Positions 8,959-18,025 of a stretch of DNA of 64,000 nucleotides are shown one piece after another (position 1 is the first letter of the stretch; each line of letters begins with the position of its first letter). The position numbers and the translations under genes are program-made. Origin of the DNA: Volucribacter amazonae. GTDB lineage: Bacteria > Pseudomonadota > Gammaproteobacteria > Enterobacterales > Pasteurellaceae. Below the pieces are notes generated by a model. The model had not been told where the DNA came from, searched no databases, and worked only from the letters and a program-made list of their open reading frames with translations. The stretch covers positions 248,001 to 312,000 of the forward strand of contig NZ_LWID01000001.1 in assembly GCF_029783845.1 (NCBI RefSeq). Reading direction: 5' to 3'.

Positions 8959-9083
8959 TATAGTCGTTTCAATTTGAAATAAGACAAGGCAGCACGCCGA
9001 AGACAGTACAGACAGTACAGACAGTACAGATAGTACGGCAAGGCGTGCTAACACGGTATTATTTCAAAGTGGAACGACTTATA
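8959..9083 (+). repeat. Correia-like palindromic mini-element, copy A, with internal repeat expansion
   Basis: Starts TATAGTCGTTTCAATTTGAAAT and ends ATTTCAAAGTGGAACGACTTATA. Inside, ACAAGGCAGCACGCCGA is followed by three copies of GACAGTACA plus a GATAGTACGG word; the other full copies have one. The right arm supplies the last seven codons and stop of the adjacent solute-binding gene. Confidence 0.8.
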
Positions 9084-10591
9084 ACACGGCGAAATAAGTC
9101 CTTGCTATAAATAACACCTGTGGGATTATCTTGCTGATAGCCTGCGATACTTGGGCTAAAATAAACAGGATAACGATATTGGAACAACGGTAAAACTACC
9201 TTATCCTCTTGTACAAGATTTTCTAATTGAACATAAAGCGCCTTTACATTTTCCTGTTGAGCAAGCAAAGCTTGTTCCAAAAATTTATCAAACTGTGCGT
9301 TTTGATAGCCCATTTTATTATCTGGACTATGGGAATACAAAAGGCTAAAAAAAGCCATAGGATCATTATAATCCGCACACCAGCCCGAACGGATTAAATC
9401 AAAATCGCCTTGATTACGCTTTTGCTGTAATTGCTGCCAAGTTACTGGTTCTGGCTTTATTCTGATCATATCCGATTGCGACCACATTCGGATCAACTGT
9501 TCAGCGATTAAAGGATGGATACTCTCGGTATCATAAGTTAAACGTAAGGTTAAAGGATTTCGCTCACTAATCCCCTGTTGAGATAATAACTGCTCTACAC
9601 TATTCCCTTGCCAATGATCCATAAATTGTTGTTGCAAATTTTGTGGTAAAAAATCACGATGAACACGCAATGTAGCAGGTAGCCCCTCTATATGGGTCAA
9701 CGCCAGCAAAGATGTCAAACCATTGCGTATGCGTTGTTGTGCTAATAAAGGGTGGCGGAAATTAAATTCATAATAATAGGTACATAATCGATCAAAATAT
9801 TGCAGGTTAGCAACTGGTTGTCGTGGTTCTTCAACGAGATCTAGCGTAGTTATATCCTGCGTTGCATTAATTTTATGATAATCTACCTGCTTAAATGCCA
9901 CCGCCTTTTCATTCCAATAATAGGGATTTTTACCTAAATGGATCACATTGTCCTGCTGAGATAACAACTGATAAGCCCCATTACTAACAAATTCTCCCTC
10001 CTTTAATTGCCCTTGATAATGGGGAAATAATGCCACATTGGATAACATTTTTACCAAATAAGGGGTGGGTTTATCTAGGGTTAATTGCAATATACGCTCA
10101 TCAATCGCCACAACCCCAAGTTGTTGCACAGGTAAATGCCCAGCAATCACCGCTTGAGCATTATTGATATTCATTAAGGCTAAATATTGCTTTAACGCCG
10201 TTTCTGAACGAGCTAATTGTTGCCAGCTTTGCACAAAATCTTGTGCCACCAATGGTGTGCCATTAGACCAAGATAAACCCTCACGCAAGGTAAATCGCCA
10301 TTGTTGATAATCTTCTGTATGCCAACTTTCTGCCAAGGCAGGAATAACCTGCCCAGTAGGGTCAAGCCCCACCAAACCTTCAAATAAATCACGCAAAAAC
10401 TGTGCTTGTTCTTGTCGTTCAAGCTGATAAACATCTAAAGTCAAATCACCATAAACCCCTCGAGTTAATAAGGTTCGGCTAGCTTGAGCGGATTGCGGTT
10501 CCTGATGCTCAATAGAAGATTGCGACACCGGCTCACAAGCGGTTAATAGAGTAAAAATAATGGTAAAAAGCACCGCACTTTTGTTTATCAT
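9059..10591 (-). CDS. Family 5 extracellular solute-binding lipoprotein (OppA/SapA type)
   Basis: About 510 residues. Lipoprotein signal with lipobox LLTAC, so the mature protein starts at the cysteine near residue 19. The body is an SBP_bac_5 periplasmic peptide-binding fold (for example LAESWHTED and LRLTYDTESIHPLIA). No permease or ATPase genes are nearby, so it is an orphan binding protein, resembling the lone oligopeptide-binding lipoproteins of Haemophilus. The ATG at 10609 abuts the ridA stop and would add six residues; 10591 gives a normal signal peptide. Its C-terminus is encoded by a mini-element arm. Confidence 0.82.
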   Translation of the reverse strand: MINKSAVLFTIIFTLLTACEPVSQSSIEHQEPQSAQASRTLLTRGVYGDLTLDVYQLERQEQAQFLRDLFEGLVGLDPTGQVIPALAESWHTEDYQQWRFTLREGLSWSNGTPLVAQDFVQSWQQLARSETALKQYLALMNINNAQAVIAGHLPVQQLGVVAIDERILQLTLDKPTPYLVKMLSNVALFPHYQGQLKEGEFVSNGAYQLLSQQDNVIHLGKNPYYWNEKAVAFKQVDYHKINATQDITTLDLVEEPRQPVANLQYFDRLCTYYYEFNFRHPLLAQQRIRNGLTSLLALTHIEGLPATLRVHRDFLPQNLQQQFMDHWQGNSVEQLLSQQGISERNPLTLRLTYDTESIHPLIAEQLIRMWSQSDMIRIKPEPVTWQQLQQKRNQGDFDLIRSGWCADYNDPMAFFSLLYSHSPDNKMGYQNAQFDKFLEQALLAQQENVKALYVQLENLVQEDKVVLPLFQYRYPVYFSPSIAGYQQDNPTGVIYSKDLFRRVISRSTLK

Positions 10592-10609
10592 CGTCACAGC
10601 AAACCCCAT

Positions 10610-10957
10610 TTATACTGCGGCAGTTACCACAATTTCCACTTTCCAAGCTGGATCGGCTAAAGCCGCTTGGACACAAGCTCGAGCTGGTGGAGAAGTAGGA
10701 TCAACCCATTGATCCCAAGCCTGATTCATCAAAGCATAATCTTGCATATCCGCTAAAAAGATTTGTGCGGATAAAATTTTTCCTTTATCTGAACCCACCG
10801 AAGCCAATAAACCATCAATCAAATGTAACACTTGTTGGGTTTGCCCATAAGCATCTGCCGTTGTATCTTCTGGTACTTGTCCTGCCAAATAAGCAATGTC
10901 TTGATAAACTGTCATTTCACATAAACGTGAATTTGCTTGAAAACGTTGAATTGTCAT
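10610..10957 (-). CDS. RidA/YjgF/TdcF family reactive-intermediate deaminase
   Basis: 115 residues, the usual length. The Arg in SPPARACVQA is the conserved substrate-binding arginine, and the family motif AQIFLADM is present. RidA proteins hydrolyse reactive enamine/imine intermediates released by PLP enzymes; some paralogues differ in substrate. The last codon is followed directly by the ATG of the solute-binding protein, so the two are probably cotranscribed. Confidence 0.88.
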   Translation of the reverse strand: MTIQRFQANSRLCEMTVYQDIAYLAGQVPEDTTADAYGQTQQVLHLIDGLLASVGSDKGKILSAQIFLADMQDYALMNQAWDQWVDPTSPPARACVQAALADPAWKVEIVVTAAV

Positions 10958-10996
10958 ACTTTCCTCAATGATTTTGCTAATATCCTCATTCCATTT

Positions 10997-11102
10997 TATA
11001 GTCGTTTCAATTTAAAATGAGACAAGGCGGTACGCCGAAGACAGTACAAGTAGTACGGCGAGGCGTACCAACGCTGTATCATTTTAAAGTGGAATGACTA
11101 TA
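10997..11102 (+). repeat. Correia-like palindromic mini-element, copy B (106 bp)
   Basis: Bounded by TATAGTCGTTTCAATTTAAAAT and ATTTTAAAGTGGAATGACTATA, imperfect terminal inverted repeats. Core words: GACAAGGCGGTACGCCGAA, GACAGTACAAGTAGTACGG, CGAGGCGTACC. It fills the gap between ridA and rsmI. Confidence 0.85.
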
Positions 11103-11124
11103 AATTGAAACCACAATAAATTAT

Positions 11125-11970
11125 TCAAAAATGTTCTAACCCAAATTGATATAAAGCATTTTTCTTATATCCATATAATTGTGCCACAATGGCGGCCGCT
11201 TTTTTCAACGGCAATTCTTCACTAATTAACTGCAAAGCTTGAATAGCTTGATTAGAAAACGCTTGTTCTTCCGTCTGTTGGTAACCTTCCACAATCAACA
11301 CCATTTCGCCTTTTGTACGATAAGGATCTTGTTGCAACCAATTAAGCAAATTTGCCAAATTATCGCCATAAAGGGTTTCCCAAGTTTTGGTTAATTCTCT
11401 CGCTAATACCACATAACGATCGCCACCAAATATATTCATCATATCCTGTAAACAAGCCAAAATACGATGCGTAGATTCGTAAAAAATCAAAGTGCGGTCT
11501 TCTTTGGCTAAATTTTTTAATTTATCGCAACGGGCTTTGCTTTTGGCTGGTAAAAATCCCTCAAAACAAAAACGGTCAGAGGCAATTCCCGAGGCACAAA
11601 GCCCAACAATGGCGGCACAAGCCCCCGGGATAGGCACAATAGTAATGCCTGCTTGTCGGCATTTGCGCACTAAATGAAATCCGGGGTCGCTAATTAATGG
11701 TGTTCCCGCATCAGATACTAAGGCAATATGCTGTCCTTGTTTAAGTTTTTCCACTAATAAATCCGCTTTTTGTTGTTCATTATGATCATGCAAAGCAAAA
11801 AATTTTTTATCAATACCATAATGGCTAAGTAATAAACCTGAATGTCTAGTATCTTCTGCGGCAACTAAATCCACTTGCTGTAAAACTTGCAAGGCTCGTT
11901 GGCTAATATCTTGTAAATGCCCAATAGGGGTAGCCACAATATAAAGTGTTCCTGTTGAATTATTCATCAT
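11125..11970 (-). CDS. rsmI: 16S rRNA (cytidine(1402)-2'-O)-methyltransferase RsmI
   Basis: 281 residues. Tetrapyrrole-methylase fold: N-terminal LYIVATPIGHLQDIS, then AEDTRHSGLLL, the SAM-site LVSDAGTPLISDPG and IPGACA. These are the hallmarks of RsmI, which 2'-O-methylates C1402 in the ribosomal decoding centre. It is divergent from lpoA, the common Haemophilus and E. coli arrangement. Start: the first of two adjacent ATGs. Confidence 0.95.
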   Translation of the reverse strand: MMNNSTGTLYIVATPIGHLQDISQRALQVLQQVDLVAAEDTRHSGLLLSHYGIDKKFFALHDHNEQQKADLLVEKLKQGQHIALVSDAGTPLISDPGFHLVRKCRQAGITIVPIPGACAAIVGLCASGIASDRFCFEGFLPAKSKARCDKLKNLAKEDRTLIFYESTHRILACLQDMMNIFGGDRYVVLARELTKTWETLYGDNLANLLNWLQQDPYRTKGEMVLIVEGYQQTEEQAFSNQAIQALQLISEELPLKKAAAIVAQLYGYKKNALYQFGLEHF

Positions 11971-12283
11971 ATTTTTGTCTTTAATTTGCTTTTAATCATT
12001 GAGAAAGTTAAGATCACTGATGATTTTGCCACTCAATTTGCTAAAATTTCCACCAATTCTGGAAATTCTAAAAAATTTAGTGATATTATAACTAATTAGC
12101 AACAAAATAAGGTCATATTATAGTCGTTATATTTTGAAATAATACTGTGTTGATAAGCCTCTCCGTACCCATTGTACTGTTTTCGGCTTGTCGCCTTATC
12201 TTCTTTCAACTTAAAACGACCATATTTTGCTAACAATTAGTTATAAACATAATCATTGATTTAACAATCCTTATGGAGTAATT
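11971..12283. other. 313-bp divergent promoter region between rsmI and lpoA
   Basis: No gene. It should hold the promoters of both genes and contains a full mini-element (12119-12224) in the opposite orientation to copies A and B. Confidence 0.6.
12119..12224 (-). repeat. Correia-like palindromic mini-element, copy C
   Basis: Begins TATAGTCGTTATATTTTGAAAT and ends TTTCAACTTAAAACGACCATA. The core reads in reverse (CCGTACCCATTGTACTG, GGCTTGTCGCCTTAT). More diverged than copies B and D. Confidence 0.75.
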
Positions 12284-14011
12284 ATGTTCGCTATTTTATT
12301 ACAACGCATTAATTTTAAAAATCTATTAATGCTTTTTTTATCCGCACTTTTACTTGCTGGTTGTACTGCAAATGGCATTTTTGGCAACAATAGCAGTAAC
12401 CTACTAAAAAATGATGCTAATTACAATTCTGAATTTTATCTCAATCAAATTCAACGCCAACAAAATGTTGAAGACAAAATCACTTATCAACTTTTAGCGG
12501 CACGAGTATTAGTCAGCGAAAACAAAATTCCTCAAGCAGAAGCATTATTAACCGAATTAGGTGCTATTTCTGACAAAATACAATTAATGGATAAAAACCT
12601 TGTGGAAGCAGAAATCGCAGCAGCGAAAAAAGAAAACAGTAAAGCCACAAACTTACTAAGAACCCTTGATTTATCTCAACTTAGCCCATCACAAAAATCA
12701 CGCTATTATCAAACAGAAGCTCGCATAGCTGAAAACCAATATGATATTTTAGCGGCGATCCAAGCCAGAATTAAAATGGATACCGAATTATCAGATACCC
12801 AACGAAAACAAGAAAATAATGATCGTATTTGGGCATTATTACGCAATGCTAATCGTGGAATGATCAATAATACTAACCCACAAGGCAATGCTGGTTTAGC
12901 TGGCTGGTTAGATTTAGCCCGAGCTTATAATGATAATCTCTCTAATCCGAGTTACCTTGCTACCGCATTACAAAATTGGCGAGCTTCTTATCCAAACCAC
13001 AGTGCCGCTTATTTATTACCTACTGAATTGCAAGGTATTTTCAACTTCCAACAAACTCATTTAGGGAATATCGGTTTATTCTTGCCATTAAGTGGCAATG
13101 CCCAATTAATTGGTTCTACCGTAAAAGCAGGCTTTGATGATGCCAAAGGCAATAGCCCTGAAAATGTGCGTATCTTTGACACGATGACAAATACTATGCC
13201 TGAAATCATTGCCCAAGCACAACAAGCAGGTATTACTACATTAATCGGTCCATTAATCAAAAGCAATGTAGATAATTTACTTAACAGCAATAATCTACAA
13301 GGTTTTAATATTCTTGCCTTAAATTCAACGCCAAACTCGCGTGCCTTGAGCCAAGTCTGTTATTATGGATTAGCCCCTGAAGATGAAGCGCAATCAGCAG
13401 CAAATAAAATGTGGAATGATGGTATTCGTGAACCTTTGGTGATCGTGCCGCAAAATGACTTAGGACAACGTACCGCCTCCGCCTTTAACTTACGTTGGCA
13501 ACAACTGGCGGCCACCGATGCCAATACTCGTTTCTATAACAATCCTGATGATATATTGCCATTATTAGAACAAAGTGGCGAAAATGTACAAGCCCTCTAT
13601 ATTGTGGCATTAAGTGACAGCTTACCAATGATCAAAAATGCGGTGGATAATAGCAATCGTCAGGTTAAACTTTATGCGAGTTCAAGAAGTCATTCCGGCA
13701 ACAATGGGCCTGAATATCGTATGATTATGGACGGATTAACATTCAGCGATATTCCATTTTTCCGAGATACACAATCGGAACAATACAAAAAAGTTGATAA
13801 TTTAACCCATGGCGACTATTCTCTTATGCGTTTATATGCCATGGGTTCTGATGCTTGGTTGTTGATTAATCAATTTAACGAATTACGCCAAATTCCAGGT
13901 TATAGCATTAATGGCTTAACAGGCGTACTAAGTGCAGGTCCAAATTGTAATATTGAGCGTGGTATGACTTGGTTCCAATATGTCAATGGCGATATTCGTA
14001 TTCTTAATTAA
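12284..14011 (+). CDS. lpoA: Penicillin-binding protein activator LpoA
   Basis: 575 residues, outer-membrane lipoprotein. Signal with lipobox LLAGC (cysteine near residue 28), then a helical TPR-like domain (about 35-250) and a periplasmic-binding-protein-like domain (about 255-575, starting GNIGLFLPLSG). LpoA activates the peptidoglycan synthase PBP1A from the outer membrane. The stop overlaps the yraN start by one base (TAATG), so translation is coupled. Confidence 0.95.
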   Translation: MFAILLQRINFKNLLMLFLSALLLAGCTANGIFGNNSSNLLKNDANYNSEFYLNQIQRQQNVEDKITYQLLAARVLVSENKIPQAEALLTELGAISDKIQLMDKNLVEAEIAAAKKENSKATNLLRTLDLSQLSPSQKSRYYQTEARIAENQYDILAAIQARIKMDTELSDTQRKQENNDRIWALLRNANRGMINNTNPQGNAGLAGWLDLARAYNDNLSNPSYLATALQNWRASYPNHSAAYLLPTELQGIFNFQQTHLGNIGLFLPLSGNAQLIGSTVKAGFDDAKGNSPENVRIFDTMTNTMPEIIAQAQQAGITTLIGPLIKSNVDNLLNSNNLQGFNILALNSTPNSRALSQVCYYGLAPEDEAQSAANKMWNDGIREPLVIVPQNDLGQRTASAFNLRWQQLAATDANTRFYNNPDDILPLLEQSGENVQALYIVALSDSLPMIKNAVDNSNRQVKLYASSRSHSGNNGPEYRMIMDGLTFSDIPFFRDTQSEQYKKVDNLTHGDYSLMRLYAMGSDAWLLINQFNELRQIPGYSINGLTGVLSAGPNCNIERGMTWFQYVNGDIRILN

Positions 14012-14382
14012 TGAAAAAAATCAATAAACGACAACAAGGGGCAGAGTTTGAATATCAAGCTCGCCTCTTTTTAGAATCTCAAGGATTAACGTTCATTGCA
14101 GCGAACCAATATTTTCAATGTGGTGAATTGGATCTCATTATGCAAGATCAGCATACCCTTGTTTTTGTTGAGGTACGCCAACGCTCCACCAGCCAATTTG
14201 GTAATGCCGTTGAAAGTATTGACTATCGTAAACGGCAAAAATGGATCCAAGCTGCTAATCTTTGGCTTGCTCAATATGAACGTAGCCTTGAAGATACCGA
14301 TTGTCGTTTTGATTTAGTTGCTTTTGGTGCAAATCCACAACAACTACAATGGTTGCAAAATTTTATTGAATTAAACAATTAG
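14011..14382 (+). CDS. yraN: YraN family endonuclease-fold protein
   Basis: 123 residues, UPF0102. The N-terminal GAEFEYQARLFLESQGL, followed by GELDLIM and VFVEVRQR, gives the E...D...ExK pattern of restriction-endonuclease-like folds. Its job is not settled. The position between lpoA and diaA is conserved in gammaproteobacteria. It overlaps lpoA by one base and diaA follows after 4 bases. Confidence 0.92.
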   Translation: MKKINKRQQGAEFEYQARLFLESQGLTFIAANQYFQCGELDLIMQDQHTLVFVEVRQRSTSQFGNAVESIDYRKRQKWIQAANLWLAQYERSLEDTDCRFDLVAFGANPQQLQWLQNFIELNN

Positions 14383-14386
14383 TTTT

Positions 14387-14986
14387 ATGTTAGAAAAAAT
14401 TAAAGATCTTTATACAGAAAGCCTACAAACCCAAATTTCGGCAGCTGAATTACTTCCGCAAAAAATTCAGCAAGCCGCCCAAAATATGGTAAATTGCCTT
14501 ATTCGTGGGAATAAAATTATTGTCTGTGGTCATGGACGCTCACATATCAATGCTCAATTACTGGTAGCAAACCTCCTCAATAGATACGAATTAGAACGCC
14601 CAAGTTTTCCAGCGGTATTACTTTCACTAGAAAGTGCGGTTGGTTCTGCAATTATTTTTGATAGCGATCCAAGTTGTTTATATCAACGCCAATTTAACGC
14701 CGTCATTCAACAAGGGGATATTTTGGTGGTTTTTTCGCCCTATGGAAAAGAAGAGATGATTTTAAACCTTATCCATAACGCCGCCAGTAAAGACATTATG
14801 GTTATCGCCCTAACCAGCGCCCAAAATGACCATATTCAAGGGCTATTGGCTGATGATGATGTAGAAATCGCCCCACCAACAAGTAAAGAAAGCCGAATTA
14901 TAGAAAGCCATACTTTTGTGATTAATGTGCTTTGTGAACTTATCGATCATGGTATTTTATTTTCATCAGAGCATTATAGCCATTAA
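14387..14986 (+). CDS. diaA: DnaA initiator-associating protein DiaA (SIS domain)
   Basis: 199 residues, one SIS (sugar isomerase) domain: CGHGRSHINA is the phosphosugar-binding loop region and VVFSPYGKEE the second. In E. coli DiaA is a tetramer that promotes DnaA assembly at oriC. The lpoA-yraN-diaA-dolP order supports DiaA rather than the related GmhA. Contains an uptake sequence within the coding region (about 14632). Confidence 0.92.
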   Translation: MLEKIKDLYTESLQTQISAAELLPQKIQQAAQNMVNCLIRGNKIIVCGHGRSHINAQLLVANLLNRYELERPSFPAVLLSLESAVGSAIIFDSDPSCLYQRQFNAVIQQGDILVVFSPYGKEEMILNLIHNAASKDIMVIALTSAQNDHIQGLLADDDVEIAPPTSKESRIIESHTFVINVLCELIDHGILFSSEHYSH

Positions 14987-15127
14987 TATAGCCATTCTAT
15001 TTTAATAGATTAAAGAATAACAACTAACAAGTTAAAAGATGATAATGCGGTAAAAGGGTTTTTGTTATATACTAGCTCACTAAATTATCGCAATTTATCT
15101 CAATTCCCTATTTGCCAAGGAGTTATC

Positions 15128-15715
15128 ATGAAAAAAAGCAATTTGCTCAAACTGACTGTTATTATTGGCAGTATTTTTGCCTTACAGGCTTGTGTAACCG
15201 CCGCCGTAGTTGGTACAACCGCTGCCGTTGCCACCAAAGTTGCCACTGATCCACGCACATTAGGCACTCAAATTGATGATGAAACTTTAGAAGAACGGGT
15301 ATTATCACAAATACGCTCTGATGAACAAATTAAACAAGAGGGACGTATTCAAGTGGTATCCTATAATGGACGCATTTTATTAATCGGACAAGTTCCTCAG
15401 GAAAGCCTAAAAGAAATGGCTAAGAATCTTGCGATGGGCGTAAATGGCGTAACCGATGTTTACAATGAAATCCGCATTGGTAACCCCATTACCATTGGAC
15501 AAATCAGCAAAGATAGCTGGATCACTACCCAAATTAAATCTAAAATGCTAGTGAGTGCTGAAGTAAAAGCCTCTAATATTAAAGTGATTACCGAAAATGG
15601 CGAGGTTTTCCTAATGGGGAATGTTACTCAACAACAAGGCAATGCTGCCGCAGAAATTGCACGAAATATTGCAGGTGTACAAAAAGTGGTAAAAGTATTT
15701 GCGTATTTAGACTAA
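15128..15715 (+). CDS. dolP: Division/outer-membrane lipoprotein DolP (YraP), dual BON domains
   Basis: 195 residues from the ATG at 15128, which has an AAGGAG ribosome site; an in-frame upstream extension lacks one. Lipobox LQAC (cysteine near residue 22) and two BON domains (about 50-115 and 130-195, each with a GxVxLxG-like strand). DolP binds anionic phospholipid at the outer membrane and supports envelope integrity. Last member of the lpoA-yraN-diaA-dolP cluster. Confidence 0.92.
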   Translation: MKKSNLLKLTVIIGSIFALQACVTAAVVGTTAAVATKVATDPRTLGTQIDDETLEERVLSQIRSDEQIKQEGRIQVVSYNGRILLIGQVPQESLKEMAKNLAMGVNGVTDVYNEIRIGNPITIGQISKDSWITTQIKSKMLVSAEVKASNIKVITENGEVFLMGNVTQQQGNAAAEIARNIAGVQKVVKVFAYLD

Positions 15716-15767
15716 ATCGCATAGTTTAGACAACACACATATTGAACAAATACAAAGGTAAAGCTAT

Positions 15768-16007
15768 ATGAACAAACAACATAAACTCAGCAAATTAGAA
15801 CGCCAACAAAAACGCCATACCAAAGAATTTCTCATTTCTTTTCTCGGCGTTTGGTTAGTTATCGCTGTTTTAGCCGAAATATTTATTGTCATTGAAGTTC
15901 TAGATAACCACCCAGGCTATCTTATCACGTCAATTATCGCTTTAGCTTTTGTGGTGCTGTTTTTCGCTTTATTTGTTTGGAATAAAAAAACCAAAGACAA
16001 GGTTTAA
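15768..16007 (+). CDS. Small two-helix membrane protein, unknown
   Basis: 79 residues: a charged lysine/arginine-rich N-terminus, two hydrophobic helices (about 23-45 and 52-70) and a lysine-rich tail. AAAGGT lies just before the ATG. I do not recognise a family. It follows dolP after 52 bases on the same strand and may be cotranscribed. Confidence 0.65.
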   Translation: MNKQHKLSKLERQQKRHTKEFLISFLGVWLVIAVLAEIFIVIEVLDNHPGYLITSIIALAFVVLFFALFVWNKKTKDKV

Positions 16008-16067
16008 TCCTTAGTATTCGCAAGAAAATAGCAAATCCGTTCTGTGGTTTGCTATATATTTACCCTT

Positions 16068-16331
16068 ATGCCCAAAATTTCTCTTTTACCACAAAAAATA
16101 ACCTTGCAACATAATAACCAAATATCCCTATTGGAAAATTTGGAACAACATGGCATATATCCAGAATACCAATGTCGCAGCGGCTATTGCGGTGCTTGTC
16201 GAGCAAAACTCATTAAAGGCAAGGTATCCTATCAAGAAACGCCCCTTGCCTTTTTACAACCTAATGAAATCTTACTTTGCTGCTGTCTTGTTGAACAGGA
16301 TATAGAGATTGAAATCAAATATATAAAATAA
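16068..16331 (+). CDS. 2Fe-2S ferredoxin, YfaE-like
   Basis: 87 residues from ATG 16068. The plant-type ferredoxin cluster motif is clear: CRSGYCGAC (C-x4-C-x2-C) and the fourth cysteine in LLCCCL. Length and sequence resemble YfaE, which maintains the diferric-tyrosyl cofactor of class Ia ribonucleotide reductase, but nrdAB is not next to it here, so the assignment is by similarity only. The final bases run into a mini-element fragment. Confidence 0.8.
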   Translation: MPKISLLPQKITLQHNNQISLLENLEQHGIYPEYQCRSGYCGACRAKLIKGKVSYQETPLAFLQPNEILLCCCLVEQDIEIEIKYIK

Positions 16332-16332
16332 T

Positions 16333-16378
16333 AAAGTGTTGGCACGCCTCGCCTTATTTTAAATTGAAACGACCATAG
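16333..16378. repeat. Fragment of the Correia-like element
   Basis: GGCACGCCTCGCCTTATTTTAAATTGAAACGACCATA is one arm plus part of the core. Other isolated arms occur near 24804, 49091, 55617 and 62698. Confidence 0.6.
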
Positions 16379-16393
16379 CATTATCTATCATCA

Positions 16394-16993
16394 CTATAAG
16401 GTCATATCATCCAAACTTCGTCCAAAACTTGGTACAAATACCTCTAGAAAATAACGCATTTCTTCACTATACCATTGCTGTATAAGTTGATCTAAGCGTG
16501 CTTTGGCTGAAGAAAATTCAAGATTACCCTGCTCTAATTCAAATTTTGCTTTAATATAAGCACATAAAATATCAGCTTGTTTGACAATATTTTTTTCTTG
16601 CTCGCTAAACAGCCCACTATCTAAATAAGGGGCAAAATCTTGTTGTAATTCTTGAGGTAAAAAACTGAGTAAATGTTTTTCTGCCACTTCCTCAATTTGT
16701 TTATAAGCCTGGGTAATATTTTGATTAAAATATTTAATAGGGGTAGGCAAATCGCCTGTAAAAATTTCAGAACTGTCGTGATACATTGCCATAACCGCAA
16801 TACGATCAGGGTTTACCTTACCAGCATAATACTTATTTTTAATAATCGCTAATGCATGGGCAACAAAAGCCACTTGTAGGCTATGCTCAGCGAGATTTTC
16901 TTTTTCAATGGTTCGCATTAATGACCAACGATAAATCAAACGCAAACGGTCAAGGCAGGCAAAAAAATGACTGGGTTTTATTTGTTGTAGCAT
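16394..16993 (-). CDS. yfbR: 5'-deoxynucleotidase YfbR
   Basis: 199 residues, HD-domain phosphohydrolase: H37 in AEHSLQ, HD at 72-73 in MYHDSSE, and the GDLPTPIKY segment that shapes the nucleotide site. It dephosphorylates deoxynucleoside 5'-monophosphates. Last gene of a minus-strand run nrdR-ribD-degS-yfbR with only 12 bases after degS. Confidence 0.92.
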   Translation of the reverse strand: MLQQIKPSHFFACLDRLRLIYRWSLMRTIEKENLAEHSLQVAFVAHALAIIKNKYYAGKVNPDRIAVMAMYHDSSEIFTGDLPTPIKYFNQNITQAYKQIEEVAEKHLLSFLPQELQQDFAPYLDSGLFSEQEKNIVKQADILCAYIKAKFELEQGNLEFSSAKARLDQLIQQWYSEEMRYFLEVFVPSFGRSLDDMTL

Positions 16994-17005
16994 AATTTCC
17001 CTCTT

Positions 17006-18025
17006 TTAGTTCGGATATTCTGCCAAGGTAACATTAAATTCTAATTGTTGTGCTAAACGTGCCACTAACACTTTAACTTGAGTATTCGGTGGTATATCCG
17101 ACACCAAACGCATTAAATTGGTTGGCGATGTAACAGGTTGACCGTTAAATTTTAAAATAATATCGCCTTGACGAATTCCTGCCTTATAGGCTGGACCATT
17201 TGTGGCAACATTGGTAACCAATACCCCCGCATTGCTCGCTCGCTGCCCAAGGGTATATAAATCGCTTTCAATCCCAATATAGCCCCGAATAACACGTCCA
17301 TCACGAATAATTTTATTCATCACATCAATGGCAATATCCGTAGGAATGGCAAAACTCAACCCCTCGGCAATTTCATTACTATCCTTGCCAATACTTAGAG
17401 TACTGATCCCAACCAGCTCTCCCAGAGAATTAATTAACGCCCCCCCTGAATTACCCCGATTAATAGAAGCATCAGTTTGAATAAAATTTTGTCGCCCAAT
17501 GGCATCACCCACCGCATTACGCCCAGTGGCACTAATAATGCCTTGTGAAACACTTTGCCCAAGATTATACGGATTACCTATGGCTAACACCACATCACCC
17601 ACATAAACTTGACGTGCAGGATTATAGTGAATGGTCGGTAAATTATTGGCTTTAATTTTTAATACTGCCAAATCCGTTAAACTGTCCGAACCTATCACAT
17701 TAGCATTAAAAATTTGCCCTGATTGCAATGCCACCACAATTTGATCGGCATTATTAATCACATGGCGATTAGTCAAAATATAGCCTTCTTTTGACATAAT
17801 CACACCTGAGCCTAAATTACTAATTTGTAATCCTTGACGTGCATTATTTTGTAATGAAAAGGATTGGCTATATACATTAACCACCGCAGGCGAAGCATTT
17901 CTCACCGCATTTTTAAAGCTCATAGGCTCACTATTTCGGTTAACGTTTAATTGTGGCAATACAAATAAAATGAGCAAAGCAACCGCTAATCCTATACCAG
18001 CGGCTTGCAAGAGTTTTTTCAACAT
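17006..18025 (-). CDS. degS: Site-1 periplasmic serine protease DegS
   Basis: 339 residues: N-terminal membrane anchor (about 5-24), trypsin-like domain with H88 (LTNRHVI), D118 (LTDLAVL) and S193 (GNSGGAL), and a single C-terminal PDZ domain (about 245-335). One PDZ and a membrane anchor distinguish DegS from DegP/DegQ. It makes the first cut in RseA to release sigma-E. Overlaps the end of ribD by 7 bases. Confidence 0.93.
   Translation of the reverse strand: MLKKLLQAAGIGLAVALLILFVLPQLNVNRNSEPMSFKNAVRNASPAVVNVYSQSFSLQNNARQGLQISNLGSGVIMSKEGYILTNRHVINNADQIVVALQSGQIFNANVIGSDSLTDLAVLKIKANNLPTIHYNPARQVYVGDVVLAIGNPYNLGQSVSQGIISATGRNAVGDAIGRQNFIQTDASINRGNSGGALINSLGELVGISTLSIGKDSNEIAEGLSFAIPTDIAIDVMNKIIRDGRVIRGYIGIESDLYTLGQRASNAGVLVTNVATNGPAYKAGIRQGDIILKFNGQPVTSPTNLMRLVSDIPPNTQVKVLVARLAQQLEFNVTLAEYPN

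Noticed and set aside
8990..9040. CRISPR-like short tandem repeat (GACAGTACA units)
   Set aside because: Nine-base units without spacers, inside a mini-element; not a CRISPR array. No CRISPR array or cas gene was seen anywhere.
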